From contig CAUZXS010004306.1 of the NCBI GenBank assembly GCA_963585895.1, forward strand, positions 7,501 to 71,500: a stretch of DNA of 64,000 bases. Direction: 5' to 3'. Position numbers and translations under genes: made by a program. This document shows, in pieces, positions 23,784 through 36,698 of this stretch. The first letter of the stretch is position 1. Every line of letters starts with the position of its first letter. The DNA comes from Sepioteuthis lessoniana. Its lineage: Eukaryota; Mollusca; Cephalopoda; Myopsida; Loliginidae. The notes below the pieces were generated by a model. It searched no databases. It worked only from the letters and a program-made list of their open reading frames with translations, and had not been told where the DNA came from.

Positions 23784-24029
23784 AACCCTTTAACTCCCAG
23801 TACTAGAACTCATAAATTTCATAAATTGAGCACAAAACATAGTCAGACTTTGCTCCAAAGTGCAAACATCTTTAAAGTTATTCCATTAAAAGAACAGCTG
23901 TGAAAAGTCACTATATTAATCCTTTTATTAGTATCTGATACGATTTTGTCAAGTCTAAAATATTGGTTTAAGGTGTATGATAAAATAGTACTCAGCTCAA
24001 ATATTGGGCTTAAGAATTTAAAGGGTTAT
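23784..24029. mobile_element. MITE with CCCTTTAA termini (piggyBac-like)
   Basis: Left end TAACCCTTTAACTCC and right end GAATTTAAAGGGTTA are inverted repeats around about 215 bp of non-coding sequence. CCCTTT termini next to TTAA-like targets are typical of piggyBac-type MITEs; the flanks here are imperfect TTAA. Its right end matches 52046-52135, where the target is an exact TTAA. Confidence 0.55.
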
Positions 24030-24570
24030 TAAACTGATCATCTACATGAATTTTTTTCAAATTAATGCAATTATCCTGAACAACCAATTTTGCCAATTAC
24101 TTTTTGTATTTGAATATTTTTTACCTTCAAATTTACAATACAGATAGATTGGTAGATGAAGATGGTGAGTTTTTTGTAAACAAATATAATTTAGATTTTG
24201 CAGGAGCTTGTTAGAAGGAAAGTGTATGCCAGGTATCAGGTCATAGCATAAGTAATGTCCAAATTTAAGTTCAGGAAAAATATATTAAAAAAAATTAACT
24301 TTAATTAGTATTCTTCATTAACAAAGGTTCTATCATTATTAATAAATTTTTTCTAACAATTTACAATTTTTATAATACATTAGATTTACTAATAGCAATG
24401 TCAACATATGGATAAGCAAGACATAGACAGCTATTGATAGGTTAACAATCTAAGGGAAATCTGACCTTTCTAATGAAATAAAACAAGAATTTTTCCAAGT
24501 TGTAGATTTGTCAGTACTGGTGTATAGTTGTACCACTTGGATGTTAAAGAAATGCCTGGTTTTGTTTGTT

Positions 24571-24891
24571 TGGGCTGGGTTGGGTTTTATGGCATATTAA
24601 CCATTGTAGGTTGCAGATAACATTCTTAAACAAGTCCAAGATTTTTTTTTTGGCACACAATTAAATGGTTTCAAGTATTGCTATATAACAGTCACAATTT
24701 AACATCAGTCATTTGTTTGCACACAGTTTGTTCTATTTTACCCATAGATAAGACCCTATCAGGTGCTACTACTCTGGATCACAGTGGACCTGGTAGCAAT
24801 GGGAATGAAGGAGTACTCTACATTCCCCAAATCTCCAAGGCTGGAGCCTCAACCTTCAAATGGTTTAATGTCATACCAGGACACCCATAAG
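24571..24891 (-). repeat. SINE A copy, truncated
   Basis: Tail GGGTTGGGTTTTATGGC with GGCATATTAACCATTG at the left, short array, and body (ACCCATAGATAAGACCC, CAGGTGCTACTACTCTGG). It stops after CCAGGACACCCAT and abuts a LINE 3' end. Confidence 0.8.
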
Positions 24892-25192
24892 GAACCAGCA
24901 CGCAACAAAACAGCAGCAGTATGGTCACTTACCTCCCATCTCACAAACCATCCAAGTAAAATGAACAAGATATGCTAGGCACTGCTGGTGAAGTAAGGAC
25001 AAACTCATAAGTAACATTCTTCTACATATGGACACACCAATGTTGGCCAACTAGCAAAAACTTACATTCGTCAGCTCTGTGCAAACACTGGATACCATCT
25101 AGAGAACTTAACATAAGCAATAACCAATAGGGATGGGTGACAAAAGAGAGTCAAAGGAATCAGTGCAGTCAGCACATCTTGATGATGATATA
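24892..25192 (+). pseudogene. LINE 3' end (RTE-like), decayed
   Basis: Plus-strand translation has QQYGHLPPISQTIQV, the conserved segment after the reverse transcriptase of the LINE at 49.2 kb (GHLPPI.KTIQV), then remnants of the last coding part. It ends in a TGATGATGA run. Such short 3' repeats are typical of RTE-type elements. The 5' part is missing, as in most LINE copies. Confidence 0.65.
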
Positions 25193-25560
25193 TTTATGTA
25201 AAAAAAATGTAGAAAGAATAGTTTTTATCACTTGTGTTTTAAAAACTAATCCATTAAGATTGTTTAAGAAACTCTGAAACAGGCCATAATCAGATGGAGA
25301 AAAATATGGAGAATAATGATAGTGTGGATTCCCCTCCCTGCGCCAAAAAGAAGTCTTCAATTTTTTTCAGATATGATCTTTACTGTATGGGTCTCTGCAT
25401 TATCAAATTGGACCTTTTTTTTTCATTCAAGGCAGTGTTTAAATATGTAAACTGCTGACAATAGATGTCTGTTGTAATTATAACATTGACTTATTTTATG
25501 GCAACTCAAAGTTGACAACATAAACACAATCTTACTGAACCCTAAAACTTCCTAAGATGA
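25193..25560 (-). pseudogene. Mariner relic (C-terminal region)
   Basis: Minus-strand translation gives HYSPYFSPSDYGLFQS, matching mariner HPPYSPDLAPSDYHLF with the aspartate of SPSD retained, preceded by decayed HDNA..H-like and QQL-like motifs. No termini are seen and the frames are broken. It directly abuts the LINE 3' end. Confidence 0.65.
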
Positions 25561-25737
25561 AGGTTCATTTTGTGCTGTAAATTAGCCTGTTCACCTCCAT
25601 TAAGCCATTATCTGTATCCCTTTATATTTTTATAAAATATCTATTTTTCACAACCAATCACTAATCTGTTCAAATGTTATAATATCATTGCCTTTTTTAA
25701 AACTTATGAAGTATTACATTTCTTATGTGCAATGCTA

Positions 25738-26306
25738 GGTTTGATTTATCGAATGGCATATCAACTCTTGATAGGTTATCTAATGCCAAAATTATACTAA
25801 TTTGTGAATGTTTGATTGTAGAAATAACTATATTTTTAATGTTCCATTGCATTTTTTTTTAACTGCATTTGTCTATGATAATAGTTTGCACACAGTTATA
25901 TGATATCAATTATTCCTATCTAATACAAATAATCTGCACAAAGTTGTATGGCTTCAAACATTCCTATTTAATACTAATAATTAATAAACAATTATATGGT
26001 TTCCAGTAACTATTCCTATTTATTAATAATAATAGTAATTCGTTTGCACACAGTTAAATGTTTTCAAGCATTATTATCTAATAGTAATAATTTTCAAACA
26101 GAACTATTTGATCCATCGATAGAACCCTAACAGGTAACAGTAGATCTCTGTAGTAATGGCAATGAAGGAGTACTTCACACTCCCCAAGAGCTCCATAACT
26201 GAAGGTTTACCACAAGATGCAGTTTACCTAGGACATCCTTTTTTGTGGGGAGGGGGTAGAGTCTTATGCCTCTGCAGAGGATGCAGTCATCATATTCTAT
26301 GCCATG
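25738..26306 (-). repeat. SINE A copy
   Basis: Tail GGTTTGATTTATCGAATGGC and GGCATATCAACTC at the left, array units (ACACAGTTATATGATATCAA and variants), then body with GGAGTACTTCACACTCCC and GATGCAGTCATCATATTC. Confidence 0.82.
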
Positions 26307-28000
26307 TAGATACATCCATCTTTAGGAGGGTCTAGTTAATAACTAAATTAGCAGAATCATACTTTGATAATGTGACTTATTTGCTCACTCATTTAAGAAC
26401 TGTACAAACATATACAAGCAGGTATTGTTATCATTTATGGATTTTAGAATAGTGAAACCTATCTATTACTGCCAGATATTACTCACAAGATGATCTGAAA
26501 TTTGGAGTTAAGCATATAAATATGTAAAATACTGATATTTACTAATCTTAACTTAATTTGCCACAAGGCCACAAATATTTTCCTTATCTTTGCCCCCATC
26601 AGTCTCTACAATGTTTTGCATATGTATCCAAGTATTTCCCGAATTCTGCTAAGCCTAATAATGCTGTTGAATTTTGTTCCAATATTCCAGAACATAAGAG
26701 TCTCCCAAGGAATTTCAGTGAATAAATGAACAAAATTAATCCAAACCAACCCACATTCAATAATTAGAACAGTTAATTAAATAAAAATATGGCATGAAAA
26801 AATTTCAATGAAAAAATAAACTAATATGAATTAATATTTTAGATATTCATTTATTCAAAACTGTATAATGAGTATATCATTAAGAGTAATGTTTATGAAT
26901 GCAAACCTAGTCTTTGCTTTGTTCTTATTTTTAAACAAAACATTGTCAATTGTTATTAATTATGATTAGTATGTTGTTTTTTTTGATCTTTGCTTTTTTT
27001 TTGTTGATTAACAACTTGAATCAGTTGCAATAAAAAAGCAACTGAAAATTAAGGTGAAGGAAAATATAAGGCCAAATTAATGTCATTGTTTTTGTTTATT
27101 TTGTTTTGAATTGTCATTCAAAGCTAATACGAATGGTATTGATAGAAGTTTTGTATAATAAAACTAAATTTATTGCCACTTGTCAATTGAAGCAAGAATG
27201 AAGAGCCACTGTTAGTTTGCAAGTCAAACAACTTTCGATCTCAATTTATTCATAAATATAATTCCCTTGACATCAACTGTGATTTTACTCTCTGTATACA
27301 AATATCAAACATAAAACTAGATGTCAAATAAATAATGAGACTCCATCTAGTCAACGAAGAAAATGGCTTCCAAGGATTAAATGCTAGAAATGTGTATTTT
27401 GGTTAAATAGCTGTTCAATTTTTAAATTCTATTGATGGTCAGTTTATTCAAGATCTGTTTGTACATGAATACAAAAAAAGCTTATTAATCTCATTAAATC
27501 CCCTTAAACTTCAATAAAAGTTAACAACACAAAAAAAATTTTTTTATGCGCCTAATTTGATTAACCCTGATGCTACACAGATATTGACCCAATTTTAGAT
27601 AGATCAAATGTCTCAAAAACTTATTTAGGTAACAACAACCCTGAATTTCTTAGGAAAATCTTAGTGCTGCTTCTTCCTCTCCTTTTTCTTCTCCCAAATC
27701 TTCTCCAACAGAAACACTTGAAAACAATGTAACCTTTGCACTTTAGATAAACTTAATTAAAATTTCTGCTCTTTTACAGATATCAAGTGAATTAAAAAAA
27801 ATGTAGTATTGCAGGCATCTTGAAAAAGAAAGTTGGCAGAGACAAAGATAAGATGAGTTCATACCAAGAAAGGAAAAACCAGACATATACTCACAACAGA
27901 AAAATCCCACCCAGTTTATTGTCAATGTTACAATTTCCCTCAGAACTTGTCTCAAAAACAAGAAATGAGATGGTATTTTCAAGTCAATCAAGGAAAGATA

Positions 28001-28870
<870 letters not shown>

Positions 28871-29779
28871 TATATTCTCTGACAAATTGTAGCCTACCTT
28901 TGATAGGAGGGGTCATTTAGCCCCAAAATTTAGGTTGAGACTTGTAACTTTCCTGGTAACTAACTCTTTTCAAAAATCTCCAACTCTTGGATGTGACCAT
29001 CTCTTGCATATAATAATCATTTCACTTAAGAAAATAAATATTTTTGCTTTACATAGAAACAACTACATGTGCTCTTCCCAATTCAATATTTGTGGACATA
29101 TATTATCGATAATACTCTTATAAATTATAAAGTAGATATATTCTATATTTGACTTCCACAAATATATCCATGCAAGAGTACAGGCTTCTTATAATGCCCA
29201 AGGAGGACATACAATGTATTAATATAAGGTCTGATCACTATTGATACACCTTTTATTTTGGAACCTGTGACCATTCAATTTGATCAAGTTATATTATCTG
29301 TATGTTTAACTTTGAGTAAACTGAAATACATATTTAGAGGGTTGCAATTTTATTTTTCCTCAGTATATACTAAACTGAAGATGGCATTCATACACATGTA
29401 ATGGAATTAATTCAAATGATATTTATATATTATGTATCTCTATCAGCTGGAGAGTGAAAAGTAAGATTTTCACCAATCATATGTTGGGAATGTTCATTAG
29501 AACTACAGGAAACATTTAATGCAACTGTCAATCACAACCGATTAAAAAGAGGCAGTTTTTGATTCAAGCAGATTTTGCTTTTATCTGATTTCCAGTTTTA
29601 AAATAGACAAGCTGAGAATGAGAAATATTAATATAGTTTTGGAATCCACATACATTTACATGAGTCATGTAACTGAAAATACTTTCATTTGAACCAACAA
29701 GCCAACTAATCATTCTTCCAATAGAAAGAATAAAACCTATTTTAATGGATAATACTCATCAAAAGGAATTTAAGAAAGG

Positions 29780-30062
29780 CATGCTTAGCATAATAGTTAT
29801 CATCATAGGAAATAGAATCAGTGACCCAAGTTCAAATCTGGGACAAAATTGCTTGTATTTGATTTCATGTTAATGCTCTTGAGAAAGCTGTGAATCCATG
29901 TTCTCACCTCTATCAATAGATAAATAGTAGGGTGGTCTAAGTTCATTAGCCTTGGTTAGGCAACTACCCTAGAAGAGAAACTAAATTTAAACCAGCTTTA
30001 CTCCATTTAAAAATTGACATTGTGTCACATCCTGCCCATAACAGAGTGATAGAGTAAATACA
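29780..30062 (+). repeat. SINE C copy
   Basis: The tRNA-like head is at the left: box A-like region around GTTATCATCATAGGAAAT and box B-like AAGTTCAAATCTGG. The family body follows (TAATGCTCTTGAGAAAG, AATAGTAGGGTGG, ACCAGCTTTACTCC, TTGTGTCACATCCTGCCCAT) with an AATACATAC tail. Confidence 0.8.
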
Positions 30063-30093
30063 TACTCATTTAAAAAAGATGGCAAAAATTCAG

Positions 30094-30098
<5 letters not shown>

Positions 30099-30152
<54 letters not shown>
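30099..30152. repeat. (TA)n microsatellite
   Basis: Pure TA run of about 54 bp in the SNX13 intron, 215 bp from the first coding exon's donor. A second shorter TA run lies at 30253-30271. Confidence 0.95.
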
Positions 30153-30156
<4 letters not shown>

Positions 30157-30366
30157 GAAGATGATCAATTGATATGATTAAAAGCACTTGAGAGAAAAAC
30201 CAAGGGCAACTTCTATATCAATTGGACCTTGATATAAACAATAACTGGCTGTATATATATATATATATATATTACAGAGAACACATGAAACAAAGGGTAT
30301 AAAATGGATAAAATAGGAGATATTGATGCAAAATAGTAAATTGTAGCAAAAGAAATAAATACTTAC

Positions 30367-30482
30367 CCTAGAATGAAAGAAATAATGTAACAACCTCCCA
30401 GGATTCCCAATGTACCAAAAGTGCCTATGAACAATGCTAATGCAAGACCAAGCCATGACCATCCTCCATTCACCCAGGGCAT
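30367..30482 (-). CDS. SNX13: SNX13 orthologue, first visible coding exon (membrane anchor)
   Basis: This is a 116-nt exon with a long T tract and TTTCTCCAG acceptor, and a GTAAGT donor. It opens with ATG directly after the acceptor AG and gives 38 codons plus two bases. The peptide begins MPWVNGGWSWLGLALALFIG and is hydrophobic from about residue 10 to the exon end, continuing into exon 2, enough for a two-helix membrane hairpin. Human SNX13 also starts with a short leader and a Trp/Gly-rich stretch (SIWGWGSLGIVLFL) before its anchor, so the ATG is a credible start. An in-frame extension from an upstream exon cannot be excluded. The anchor would hold the protein in the ER membrane with its PXA, RGS, PX and C domains cytosolic. 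Confidence 0.85.
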
Positions 30483-30929
30483 CTGGAGAAAAAAAAATCA
30501 ATAAGATAACAGCAAGTTCTACATGCAAAAATAACAACAGAAGATCAAAAACTTTCCAACTGTGTGGACTTTGTGGAAATTTTTTTTTTATAATTCCTAA
30601 GTTCAAACTACAAGATATCTGAAGATTTTGCGTTTTTTGTAAATTCCTTTCTTGTAATTCTTATTTGAAGTACATTGGCCACAATCTAACAGTGTTTCCA
30701 AATTTAGTGATACTGATCAATCAACAAATAAAAGAAATAGTCAAATTTAGCAGAGGAATGTTGGAAAGCAGGAGCAAACTGCTGTGCAATTTCCAGAAAA
30801 AATTCCACACTTGTGGATGAAAAAAAAATAGTACCAATAAAAACAGTAAAAATACTTGAGAAATATTAAAAATTATCATAAGATTGAGAGATGAGGGTGG
30901 TGCAATATTTATCAAAATGAAATATGGGA

Positions 30930-31132
30930 TCAACAAGCAGAGCTCAAATTCCAGCCAAAACAGTTGGCATTTACTTCATACTAATGCCTTTAGACGAGGC
31001 ATGAATTCACTTCTATTTCTGCTATGGAGAAAATACCAGGGTTGATTGAGTTCTCTGTCCAGAGGAAGATGATGGAAAACAACTCCACTATCTCTTCCAA
31101 AATCAGTCAGGGTAATTTACAGTTCACTGTGA
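30930..31132 (+). repeat. SINE D (C-like) copy
   Basis: A box B-like GAGCTCAAATTCCAGCC is followed by the C-like order of blocks (ACTAATGCCTTTAGACGAGG, CATGAATTCAC) and then a different 3' part, GGGTTGATTGAGTTCTCTGT and GGGTAATTTACAGTTCACTG, shared with 13.3-13.45 kb. Box A is degraded. Confidence 0.55.
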
Positions 31133-31369
31133 TGAGCCATGATTTCTGAACATAGAATTTTTCTTCATTAACAAATCATTGGAAATGTTTCTTTTAATGA
31201 CTTTATATTTAGGCAGATTTTGGTATGAGTTTGATAATTAAAACACTTCCCATACCACACACACATTAATCCTCATTCCTTGAAATTATTTTACAAATTA
31301 TGATACAGCAGGTGGGGGATATCCAAAAGAGAAAAAGAACAATTACAACTAATAAGGGTATTTATTTGG

Positions 31370-31560
31370 CTCCCCATGAGGCCAAAATGTAATGAGGTCA
31401 GTTTAGTGTGTAGGAACCCAGCAGGAGTTTCAATTCCTGCAGGGTAGGAGCAAAAATTGCTTTGTTCTCTTGATACTCCTCTTGAGGGGTGTTTCAAGTA
31501 CCAAGCAATAAAATCAGTTCTTACCCCTTTTAGACAAAAGGGAAAGTCCCTAGGAACTAA
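31370..31560 (+). repeat. Possible tRNA-derived SINE fragment
   Basis: GGTCAGTTTAGTGTGTAGGA followed about 15 nt later by GGAGTTTCAATTCC resembles tRNA A and B boxes with usual spacing. The downstream sequence is not seen elsewhere in the window, so this is weak. Confidence 0.3.
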
Positions 31561-32699
31561 GCTGTTATTAATTCTCATCCACCTAGTGTAAATGTCAATT
31601 GTTAAAGTGTTGGATATTCTGAAAGATTAGATGAAACAATACCTAACTTAAAAACATTTTTTTAAATTGTTCCTTGCAGACAAAATACAATCTTGGCGAT
31701 GAAGAAATTAGAAAATCATGAAAATATTCTCAATTTTGATCCTAGAATGGCTTAAAGATGAAGTAAACAAGTACTATTTACCTAAATCAATATTAAAATA
31801 CAGTTTTAGTAGAGCAATGCTATTTTGGCTTTCACAGTTGAACTCTAGAACAAACTGGGTCATCTTGCCTTAGATTGGTTGAGAAAGACAACTTGGTGTT
31901 TAAAACTATGAACTGGTGGCTCTCACCTCCTGTGGGTTATTGCAGAAAGCTAAGGGAGATAACTCTATACAAACTGTGGTGCATGTATGCAAAGACTAAC
32001 TACAACTAGTGACTGAAATTTGGTATTTTATGCAGATGACACAGACAAATACAAATTTATAAATATTGCAAAAAACAAAAAATGTTTCACAGATGTAAAG
32101 GTTGGTACTGTTCCACCATTTCCTTCTGACTTATTAGTATCACATTTCATGAAAGGTCACAATTATTTAGCTAATAGTTATTTAACTATGCTTTTAAGAA
32201 GCAGGTTAATAAAATGGTAGATACAAAATAGTATTTTACTAAAAAGAATCTACTGAAGCAATACTTTTTTACTACAAATTATAGGATTCAAACAGCTTAT
32301 ATAAAAATTCTACAGAACACCAGTTGTTTGAGAAAAAGACAAGACATTCAGCTTACATATGATATTTACAAATTTATTTTTGTCCAATAATTGTGAGTAT
32401 CAATATTGATCAAAAATATCATAAGCTTTTTGTATGGCTCTTATTCAGAAGGATGTGCATTTTTTTTACAATGCAAAGCAAGACTAAAAACTGAGAAAAA
32501 CTTAAAGAAAATATCATTTAATCTCAAAATTGACTAATAAAATAACACAAGATGTGTAAGCTATATTTTTATTGATATTTCTATTCCTTATGAAACAAAC
32601 CAAACAAAAAAGAAAAAATCATACATAAGTGTGATAAAACATATCAAGTATAAAGCTTTAACTTTTACAAAATTGAAATAAAAATCTACATATAGCAGA

Positions 32700-33090
32700 G
32701 TAACTTATATGGTGTGATGATTTTTATATGTCAATGCAAAAAAGAAAAAAAAATCTATAAAGCCAGTCTCAATTTTTGATCTGCAGTTTTTGATGAAACA
32801 TAAGATTGTGCAAGTGCAGCACCATATATACTCACCAGACCCCCTAGCTATGTGTAACTTTTGTTTTCTAAATTAAAAATTTAGTTCTGTAACATTTAAG
32901 GACATAAAGAAATTAAAATATGGTGTAAAATTAAACCATATAAAAAAATTTCAAAGGTGCTTTAACCAAAAAAAAAATTTAGTGGAAGAAATGTACTGAA
33001 TGCCAAAGGGATCATTTTAAAGAACATTGTTTTATTCATTATTTATTTGTCTTGGTAAATACAGTTTCAGTTTTTATATACTTTTAAATC
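32700..33090 (+). pseudogene. Mariner relic (uninterrupted relative of 11.87 kb)
   Basis: Parallels the 11.87-kb relic from GATTGTGCAAGTGCAGCACC through TTTTCTAAATTAAAAATT and ends CAGTTTCAGTTTTTATATAC. It encodes only decayed mariner C-terminal traces. It lacks the SINE B, thereby showing the pre-insertion state. A long GT microsatellite follows. Confidence 0.6.

Positions 33091-33092
<2 letters not shown>

Positions 33093-33139
<47 letters not shown>
33093..33139. repeat. (GT)n microsatellite
   Basis: Pure GT run of about 47 bp; the Cys/Val reading frame through it is an artefact. Confidence 0.95.
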
Positions 33140-33142
<3 letters not shown>

Positions 33143-33302
33143 GAAAAAAAAAGCCTGTCACACTTTTTTTGCTTTCCTTACCTACATGTGATACATGATG
33201 CAAACCCACTTAAATCTATGTTTCAGGGAGTAAATGAAGTATGGATTACCAAAAATAGCAAAAATATTATGTAATACTTTTAATTTTCCTTATCTATGGA
33301 CC

Positions 33303-33475
33303 CCCACACATTCTGTGCAAAAGCAGGATGACCAGCACGAACATACATTCAGCAGCTATGTGAGGATACGGGATGTTGTCCTGAAGACCTGCCTAGGGCG
33401 ATGAACGATAGGGAGGAGTGGCGAGAGAGGGTCAGGGATATCCGTGCTACCAGCGCGACATGATGATGATGAAAT
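33303..33475 (+). pseudogene. LINE 3' end (RTE-like)
   Basis: Relatively GC-rich. With frame adjustment the plus strand reads YIQQLCEDTGCCPEDLP and then MNDREEWRERVRDIRA, a C-terminal motif I associate with RTE-like LINE proteins of molluscs and other animals. It ends with a TGATGATGATGA tail. The 5' is truncated. It is better preserved than the other LINE ends here, so probably younger. Confidence 0.7.
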
Positions 33476-34180
33476 GTGATTAAAACCTGTTTAAATTTAG
33501 CAGCATCTGGTGGGACAGCTAAGGTATGCATGACCAAAAATAACCAGTTGATATTACTTACAATGTCAAATGATATCTCAACATTAAAACACCTTTATAT
33601 AATTGTAACACTTGTTTTTATATATATATATATATATATCTTTCACACATGTGAACATTTGATAACAAAAATAACAACTATCATAAAGATTTAAGCTGTT
33701 ACCAATTCCTTAATGAATGTGTGTATGTGGGGTGGAGTAAGGCTACCATACAGCTGTTGAATTGGAAGTCAATTTGTCTGAGTATAAGCTAAATGCTACC
33801 TGTAGAATTAGACCTAGATAAATATTCTCAAGTTAATACTTAAATTATAGTATTTTTAATTAGAGTACACAGAAAATTTTAAGTATTTTACCTCATTAAA
33901 ATAAGGTATACACTTATTGCAGATTTAGCCAATCACTAAAAAAATTCATATACTCAAGTTAAAAAAAGTCTTTCTAAGATGAGGTTATTTCAGTATTTCA
34001 ATAAGGATTACCAACCTAACAAGTGAGATAGAATCTAAGATGAGATAGGCTGTGACACTTTTGTTCAAATTTTGTAAACAAAAGGACAAATATGACATGA
34101 AAAAAGATAAATCACTTAAGAACATCAATCAATACAAAACTTATTCCATATTAAGCAAAAAGGAATACTGGTTTCTACAG

Positions 34181-34262
34181 AAACAAAATTGCACTAGCTG
34201 TTTTGTGTGTGTGTGTGTATATATACACACACACACACAAAACAGCTAGTGCAATTTTGTTT
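34181..34262. repeat. Perfect 82-bp palindrome with GT/AT/AC core
   Basis: Each base from 34181 pairs with its partner up to 34262 with no spacer. The unique outer arms (AAACAAAATTGCACTAGCTG and complement) enclose (GT)n ATATATAT (AC)n. The unique arms show this is an inverted duplication and not only a self-complementary microsatellite. Confidence 0.92.
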
Positions 34263-34371
34263 GTATACACACACACACTTGATTGGTGTTGTATATAAAG
34301 AAATTTACATAATTTGTAACATTTCAGGACCTGATACAACTTTAATTTATATATATATCATATTTGCCAAC

Positions 34372-34640
34372 CCCTCAGCTTGGGCAGGATGTGACACAAG
34401 GTCAGTTTTTAAGTGGAGTTTAACAGGTTTGAATTCAGAGTTTTCCTTCTCCTAGACTAGTTGCTGAAGAACCCAGTCTGTCCTACTATTTACCCATAGC
34501 TGGGGGGAGAATAACTGGATTCATACCTTTCCCAAGAGTATTAGTGCTATGTGAAATGCAATCAGTCTCGTCCAGGATTTGAACTAGTGTCATCATGTCC
34601 ATTTCCTATGACGATAACCATTACACCACGGGCACCTCCA
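34372..34640 (-). repeat. SINE C copy
   Basis: The tRNA-like head is at the right (rev. comp. of GATTTGAACTAG and CGATAACCATTACACCACGG gives boxes B and A). The body blocks GGCAGGATGTGACACAAGG and CCTACTATTTACCCATAGCT are intact. The 3' end is at the left. Confidence 0.82.
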
Positions 34641-34700
34641 AACACCACAGGCACCTCCATATATATATATTATATTATATTATATATATACACACACACA

Positions 34701-34945
34701 GTCATTTACCTCCCATATCACAAACCATTGAAGTAAGATCAGCAAGACATGGTGAGTACTGCTGGAAAGTAATGATAAACTCTCAAATGACACCAGTGTT
34801 AGCTAAACACCAAAAACTTGAATTCATCAGGTCTGTGCAGATACTGAATGTTGTTTAGAGGAGTTGCCAAGAACAATGGCCAATAAGGACATATGGTGAG
34901 AGAGAATCAAGGGTATCCATGCTATCAGCATGCCTTGATGATTAT
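34701..34945 (+). pseudogene. LINE 3' end (RTE-like), decayed
   Basis: Begins at the same coding block as 24.9 kb (HLPPISQTIEV), passes through decayed C-terminal codons, and ends CATGCCTTGATGATTA. Truncated on the left by a TA/CA microsatellite. Confidence 0.6.
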
Positions 34946-35500
34946 ATATGTATCAGTAGCTTTAGATTCATTATTATTTAATTAAAATTGGCAGCAGTTG
35001 GTATCTGGTTGTATTGTTAACAGAGAAAATCAACATGTGCAGAATTCCTTGCAAAATTAGTGCATGTGTCAAACTGCAATTATAAAATTAAAAAGAAAAG
35101 TGCTAAACAAATAGCTAGATATTCAATACTCCATACTTACATAATTTAACCTATGAAATGATATACACAGATACATCATTAAGTTTGGAGTCTAATGATG
35201 AAAAAAAGCATTTATTATATGCAAAAAGATATTCGTCAATGCACTTAATCTAATGTTTCTCCAATATTAACATTATAAAGTGTAAATTTCAGATCAAAAT
35301 TCAACTGTGTCAGATTACAGCTCTAACCTTGGAGAGAGTGCTGAAAAGTTCATATCCCAACCAAGGAAAGTAACTTTTTTTTTCAAATTCTTATTGAATA
35401 TATGTGTTAAACTATAGAATGACTATTTAAAATAGCATGTATGTTTCAGGATTATAGATCATTCCTTTCTTGGTCCCAAACTCATGTCTCATAAAACTTG

Positions 35501-35985
35501 TTTGGTTTGGTTTATTTAACAGCATATTAACCACTAATGAGTGGTTGATATGCTGAAATTTATTCATTAGTAAATGTTTAGTTATAATCATAACTATTTA
35601 TAATTTTAATAGTACATTGTAATTATTTTTTAAAATCCCACTTTTTAAAAAGCTTTCTACAATAACTATTCATTTGTACACAGTTATATGATTTCAAGTA
35701 TTCGTACATCACACTAATAATTAATATACCATTTATGATTTCAATGAACTATTCCTAGTTAATAATCATAATCATTTGGTTTCATACAGTTATATGGCAC
35801 TAAGTATTCCTAACACAAATAATTTGCACTGAGTTACTTAGTTCAAGTATTCCTTTCCAATTTTCAAACAGATCTATCTGACCCATCGATGAGACGCTAA
35901 AAAGTACTACCATTCCAGGTCAGAGTAGACCTGGGAGTAATGGCAAAGAAAGGGCACTCCATACTCTCCAGAATTAGAACCTAAT
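35501..35985 (-). repeat. SINE A copy with altered tail
   Basis: Tail GTTTGGTTTGGTTTATTTAA at the left, array units, and a body up to CTCTCCAGAATTAGAACC, then truncated. The tail contains a local hairpin (35521-35554) not found in other copies. Confidence 0.8.
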
Positions 35986-36654
35986 CAACAACTTGTGTTA
36001 GAAAGTATAAATGTAGAGAATAGTATATTTATACACATATATCAATAAGAAGAAATTTATAAGTATAAAAATTTATAAATATAAGGTTTAGCTTAATACA
36101 GCTAATGGCCACAATGAAACACTCATAATTATTTCCTAGATAATCTTTTGATTTACTGCCCCATGATAGATAAATGTTTGCATATAAACATACAGAAAAT
36201 TTGCTACACACACATACACACACTTATACTGTTTATATCAATCCTAAAAACATGTCCATACAAGTATTTACAAGATTTACTCATTGAATATACATTTATC
36301 CAAGTACAATAAACACAAACATCAGCTGCAACATAGACAGATTTGCATACATTTATCTACAAATAAATATGCATCTACAACTAACATTACCACATTCATG
36401 CATGTACAAGTATGCAAAGATTTCATCATAAGTACAAGTATCATCGTATATATTTAAAGATTAACTAACTGATGCATGAAAAAAAACTGTATAGCACAAG
36501 TTTATATAAATAGTCATTGTACACACATGAAAACAAGCAAGTGAAGAATAATGATTTTCTAGTGCAATAATTATATATGTTATTTGTATCTGTACACATT
36601 TATAAATTTGTCTTTGGCAGAACTTGTGGTACTTCACCATAGACCGTATCTGAG

Positions 36655-36694
<40 letters not shown>
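36655..36694. repeat. (TA)n microsatellite
   Basis: Pure TA run. Confidence 0.95.
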
Positions 36695-36698
<4 letters not shown>

